Virus record (IMG/VR): IMGVR_UViG_3300003873_000038
Coordinates: 1 to 32,446 of that record
Length of the DNA: 32,446 bases
Strand: one strand, 5' to 3'
Source of the DNA: a virus
Part shown: piece by piece, positions 29,337 to 32,446 of the stretch
How the letters are laid out: every line of letters begins with the position of its first letter
How positions within the stretch are numbered: the first letter of the stretch is position 1
Position numbers and translations under genes: made by a program
The notes under the pieces: generated by a model
What the model was told of the DNA's origin: nothing
Database searches by the model: none
Seen by the model: the letters and a program-made list of their open reading frames with translations, nothing else

Positions 29337-30518
29337 ATGGCAACTCAAGTTTATGGAACGGGCTTAAATAGCTCACAAGGTGCTAACACAATAGTACATT
29401 ACTACGACAAAGCTGGTATAAAAGCAGCAAACAGAGTAAATATTTACTCACAATGGTCTAAGCGTAAAGCTATGCCCAAAAAAATGGGAAGAACATTTAA
29501 GATTAGTAAATTCATGCACATGTATGATCGTTCACTAAGTGATGCTGCATTCAGTTCAAAAGGTTACCTTAGTGGTAGAGATTTAACTGCTGTTCAGACA
29601 TTGTTAGCTGCTACAGATGGTACAGGTGCGTCACTTACTGAAGGTGCTGGTGCGACTAATGAACGTACATTACAGAAAGTTACTGTTGAAGCAACACTAG
29701 CTCGTTATGGTGAGATGATTACCTATACTGATGAAGTAGAGTTATTCTCTGAAGACACTATGCAAGTACGTTACCGTGAAGAACTAGGTGAATTAGCTAA
29801 TAGTAGATTTGAAGATTTAGTACAACTAGATATGCTTGCTACTACTACTAAGATGTATTCAGGTGTTGCGACATCTATGGCTACAATTGGTACAGGTGCT
29901 GCTGCTGATGGTACAACTGATGATGCGTGGAAAGTTAGTTATGACTTAATTCGTAAAGCTGTTCGTAGATTAGTTCGTAACAGAGCTAAGAAGAATACTT
30001 CTATCGTAACTGGTTCAACTAAGATTGACACTAAGACTATCGCTAAAGCATACTATGCAATTATCGATGCTGACACTAAGTCTGACTTAGAGAACCTTAC
30101 ACGTGGTACTGGTTATGAGCGTGAGTTTGTATATGTTCCATTCCATAAGTATGGCGATGCTGCTACAGCTGCTCAAGGTGAAGTTGGTGCAATGCATGAA
30201 GTTAGATTCATTGAGTCTGAAGCTGCATTAGTTAACTACGGTAAAGGTGCTGCAATTCCAGCTAGTTACACTGGTACACTTGCTAATGATGGTACTAACT
30301 TTGATGTTCACTCAATCCTGTTCCCTACTGAAGGTTCGTTTGCAACTATCGGTCTTAAAGGTATGGGTCGTATCAAGTTTAATGCTAAATCACCTAGTGA
30401 TGTTGACTTAACTAATCCTTACGCAACTAAGGGATTCTTCTCTTACAATATGTTTTATGCTGGACTCATCCTTGAGCCAGAGAAACTATTACGTATTGAC
30501 CTAGCTGTCAGTAAGTAA
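29337..30518 (+). CDS. Major capsid protein, N4-gp56 type
   Basis: The 393-aa product begins MATQVYGTGLNSSQGANTIV. The features of the N4-gp56 family are present: an N-terminal YDKAGIKAA segment, KAMPKKMGRTFKISKF (about 44-59), SLTEGAGATNERTLQKVTVE (about 99-118) and ARYGEMITYTDEVELFSED (about 121-139). It has an HK97-like fold by family. It forms the shell and is among the most expressed genes; codon use here is richer in GGT, CGT and GCT than in the early genes. Start 29337, CAAGGAATAAAAT. Confidence 0.88.
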   Translation: MATQVYGTGLNSSQGANTIVHYYDKAGIKAANRVNIYSQWSKRKAMPKKMGRTFKISKFMHMYDRSLSDAAFSSKGYLSGRDLTAVQTLLAATDGTGASLTEGAGATNERTLQKVTVEATLARYGEMITYTDEVELFSEDTMQVRYREELGELANSRFEDLVQLDMLATTTKMYSGVATSMATIGTGAAADGTTDDAWKVSYDLIRKAVRRLVRNRAKKNTSIVTGSTKIDTKTIAKAYYAIIDADTKSDLENLTRGTGYEREFVYVPFHKYGDAATAAQGEVGAMHEVRFIESEAALVNYGKGAAIPASYTGTLANDGTNFDVHSILFPTEGSFATIGLKGMGRIKFNAKSPSDVDLTNPYATKGFFSYNMFYAGLILEPEKLLRIDLAVSK

Positions 30519-30528
30519 CAATACTGCG

Positions 30529-30544
30529 CCTAGCTTTGGCTAGG
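30529..30544 (+). promoter_or_regulatory. Stem-loop after the capsid gene
   Basis: CCTAGC-TTTG-GCTAGG (30529-30544) is a perfect 6-pair stem 10 bases after the capsid stop. There is no U-tract, so it is more likely a 3' stabiliser of the capsid message than a full terminator. Confidence 0.5.
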
Positions 30545-30569
30545 TTAGCTACCCTCACCAGTTAACCTC

Positions 30570-30616
30570 CCCTTAAGTAAACCTTAGATAGAATACAGTA
30601 ATTGAGTTTGCTCAAT
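30570..30616 (+). promoter_or_regulatory. Late promoter with 5' hairpin, copy 2
   Basis: CCCTTAAG (30570-30577), 11 bases, TAGAAT (30589-30594), ACAGTAA, then ATTGAG-TTTG-CTCAAT (30601-30616). The spacing to the -10 is identical to copy 1 at 27783, and the hairpin again falls at the expected RNA start. Confidence 0.6.
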
Positions 30617-30644
30617 AAATAAACACCCGTAAGGAATTATGCAC

Positions 30645-31154
30645 ATGGCAAAAATAGACGAATTAAAGTTAGAAGCAGATGAGCTTGGAGTTAAGTACAG
30701 TCCAAACATCGGTGAAGCTAAACTAGCTGATAAGATAGAGGCTCACTATAAGAGCTTAGAGACAGGTACACCTGCAATTAAAGAGGAAACACCTGAAGAA
30801 GAAGTAGTTAATGCTGAAGCTAAAAAGAAAAGTGGTGTAAAGACCATTGGAGAACTGGCTATTGAAGCAGAGAAAGAAGCTAGAAAAACACATATCGTTG
30901 TTATTACAGATAATGATCAACGTGAGAATAACCTGACTAGTACAGTACCGGTTACGTGTGGTAATGGCTACTTTGAACTAGGTACTAAACATATCCCGCT
31001 TAACTTGCCTGTAGAGGTAGAGCAAGGGTTTATCAATGTACTGAAAGAGATTCAAATACCACTAGCTGTTAGAGGTATTGACGGTAGTATGAAAACAACT
31101 ATTCGTAATAGATACTCTATTAGTTATGAAGACGATCTTAAGAAAGAAGATTAG
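30645..31154 (+). CDS. Virion-associated protein with N-terminal HeH/LEM-like motif (169 aa)
   Basis: I prefer ATG 30645 over 30639, because AAGGA then lies nine bases away, as in the parallel gene at 27857. Residues 1-35 (IDELKLEADELGVKYSPNIG, then KLADKIEAHY) look like a small HeH/LEM/SAP-type helix-extended-helix motif. A Glu-rich linker and a beta domain (HIVVITDNDQ, ITYEDD-like end) follow. It lies directly after the capsid gene, where N4-like phages have a small head protein. The role is inferred from position. Confidence 0.65.
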   Translation: MAKIDELKLEADELGVKYSPNIGEAKLADKIEAHYKSLETGTPAIKEETPEEEVVNAEAKKKSGVKTIGELAIEAEKEARKTHIVVITDNDQRENNLTSTVPVTCGNGYFELGTKHIPLNLPVEVEQGFINVLKEIQIPLAVRGIDGSMKTTIRNRYSISYEDDLKKED

Positions 31155-31158
31155 TAGA

Positions 31159-31182
31159 TAGCATTCACTTAGGTGAGTGCTA
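31159..31182 (+). promoter_or_regulatory. Long stem-loop between two late genes
   Basis: TAGCATTCAC-TTAG-GTGAGTGCTA is a 10-pair stem with one T-G pair, four bases after the stop at 31154. There is no U-tract. It could be an RNase III-type processing site or a partial terminator. Confidence 0.5.
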
Positions 31183-31205
31183 GTGTATTAATAAAGGAAA
31201 TGTAA

Positions 31206-32402
31206 ATGGCTTCAACACAAGTGTACACAAAAGAAACAATCAACAAGTTGGATGTGCTTTCACCTTATAAAGAGTTGATGGAAGCTTCTATGAGTAAAGA
31301 TAGTATATACATACATGCTAAAGAAACTATGCAATCGTTCTTTGAGAATAGTAATATGACTGATGCAGACAAAGCGTCAGTGTTAAGTGGTATGCTTACT
31401 CAGATGGTAGCAGGTGTTACTAGTAATGCTATGAACAGTGCAATAGCTATAGCTAAAGAAGATAGAGATGGTGCATATCAACTAACTGCAGTACGTGAAG
31501 ATACTCTACTTAAGCAAGAACAAAGAGATAAGCTGGCTGAAGATAAAGCAAACGTTACTAAACAAGGTAAGTTGATTGATGCACAGCGAGATGAGTTAGT
31601 CATTAAAGGATGGGCAGAACAGGCTAGTATGGAGAAAGACTTAGGAGTTATGCTAAGTAACCTACCTGCTACTACTGATACTGTTAAGTTACCGTCTATT
31701 GCTGTATCAGATAAAGGTACTAAATGGGAGCAAATGCAACAACTTAAGATGAGTGTATATGCTACCTTAGCTAAGAGTTATAGAGAGAATGGTACTATTA
31801 CATGGACTGTAGACCCTAACTCGAATAAAATTAACACAATTACTGACTTAGCTCCTGCTACCCCTGGATTAACTAAGAGACAGGAGCAAGTTGCGATTAG
31901 ACAAGAGAAAGCATTTGACGATAACAAGGTACAACATGCTGCTAATAGTTCAGCTAATATGATTGGATTACTGCTTAGTGCTAGTGATGCTGGTGCGTTA
32001 TCAAAGAGTGATGTAACTAAATGGAGAACAGCTATAGACTATCTGAATACTTCAGGAGTAGCTACTGTACCTATCAATACTGTATATGGATCAATAGTTA
32101 TACTCACTAGTCCTACTACTATATCTAAAGTTGGTGATAACTACGTAGTTAGTGGTACTACTTCCAATATACCTGCTGGTAACTCTGTTACTGTAACAAT
32201 TGAAACTAGTGTTAATGGAATAGATAAACAATCTACAGAAGCAGCAACCGTTGTTAATAGTGATAACACTTGGACTGTCACGTTACATACAAGTATGTTT
32301 ACTGACATTGATGTAGATACTGATGCTGTTATTAAAGCTATGACAGTAGATAGTACAGCACACTCAAGATATGATACTAACCCTGTAAATGTTACAGCAT
32401 AA
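31206..32402 (+). CDS. Virion protein with C-terminal Ig-like domain (398 aa)
   Basis: The product begins MASTQVYTKETINKLDVLSP. The first two-thirds are helical (MLTQMVAGVTSNAMNSAIAI, REDTLLKQEQRDKLAEDKAN). Residues about 300-398 form a Big/Ig-like beta sandwich (YVVSGTTSNIPAGNSVTVTI, NSDNTWTVTLHTSMF). Ig-like domains on virion proteins often weakly bind the cell surface. Its place two genes after the capsid matches N4 gp54-type structural or internal proteins, but I cannot confirm the family. Start 31206, AAAGGAAATGTAA. Confidence 0.7.
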   Translation: MASTQVYTKETINKLDVLSPYKELMEASMSKDSIYIHAKETMQSFFENSNMTDADKASVLSGMLTQMVAGVTSNAMNSAIAIAKEDRDGAYQLTAVREDTLLKQEQRDKLAEDKANVTKQGKLIDAQRDELVIKGWAEQASMEKDLGVMLSNLPATTDTVKLPSIAVSDKGTKWEQMQQLKMSVYATLAKSYRENGTITWTVDPNSNKINTITDLAPATPGLTKRQEQVAIRQEKAFDDNKVQHAANSSANMIGLLLSASDAGALSKSDVTKWRTAIDYLNTSGVATVPINTVYGSIVILTSPTTISKVGDNYVVSGTTSNIPAGNSVTVTIETSVNGIDKQSTEAATVVNSDNTWTVTLHTSMFTDIDVDTDAVIKAMTVDSTAHSRYDTNPVNVTA

Positions 32403-32411
32403 GGATAAGAT

Positions 32412-32446
32412 ATGGCAGATTTCGTAATACCAAAAGGTGAAACATT
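32412..32446 (+). CDS. Start of the next late gene (partial)
   Basis: ATG 32412 with AAGGATAAGAT upstream opens MADFVIPKGET and runs off the window. It continues the late operon. The first residues resemble starts of phage proteins with Ig-like or tail domains, but too little is visible to name it. Confidence 0.6.
   Translation, partial: MADFVIPKGET

Noticed and set aside
1-32446. CRISPR array, insertion sequence, integrase or attachment site
   Set aside because: No regularly spaced repeats, transposase or recombinase motifs were found.

Overview
The window is one end-interrupted piece of a tailed-phage genome. It is AT-rich (many AGA, ATA and TTA codons), densely packed, has strong Shine-Dalgarno sites (AAGGAG type) in front of nearly every gene and frequent TAATG/ATGA stop-start overlaps. 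It carries a T7-type single-subunit RNA polymerase, a terminase, a large portal, an acidic scaffold-like protein, an N4-gp56-type major capsid protein, tail fibres and a lysis cassette. The portal - scaffold - capsid order and capsid type suggest a podovirus of the N4 (Schitoviridae) kind or a relative. The host cannot be read directly. Low GC and extended -10 promoters (TGGTATAAT) point to a low-GC Gram-negative bacterium; a Campylobacterota host is only a guess. I see no integrase.

Left arm (1-7500): nearly all genes read leftward and are small and unrecognised, except the 678-aa RNA polymerase (3732-5768), a partial zinc-finger/AP2-like protein cut by the left edge, and a short gene interrupted by an in-frame amber codon. 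One gene, a ParB-like protein (1907-2626), reads rightward from its own sigma70-like promoter. The gaps are rich in hairpins, including an array of five in 125 bases, several with 3-base loops, and a 20-base repeat found twice. These are candidates for phage-polymerase promoters or processing sites.

Divergent region (7254-7631): a GC-rich inverted-repeat block plus an AT-rich stretch from which leftward and rightward transcription diverge.

Middle arm (7632-12791): a rightward operon of small metal-binding proteins, a GIY-YIG-like (T5orf172) protein, an HNH endonuclease, a PIN-PhoH ATPase, a small membrane protein and a ClpP-like serine protease.

Junction (12792-13146): promoters, a tRNA-Gln(TTG), an unidentified structured stretch and a hairpin-rich leader.

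Late arm (13147-end): small and large terminase, head-tail adaptor, two tail-fibre genes (one with a collagen-like segment, one with duplicated LamG domains), a DUF4376-like protein, a membrane protein, a phospholipase A2-like protein, a lysis cassette (coiled-coil membrane protein, zinc peptide, holin, M15 endolysin), an HTH-metallophosphoesterase, then portal, small proteins, scaffold, capsid and further virion proteins. Late genes appear to be read by host-type RNA polymerase from TATAAT promoters, two of which share an identical upstream box and a hairpin at the expected RNA 5' end. The phage polymerase more likely serves the left and/or middle genes; this is inference from the N4 scheme.
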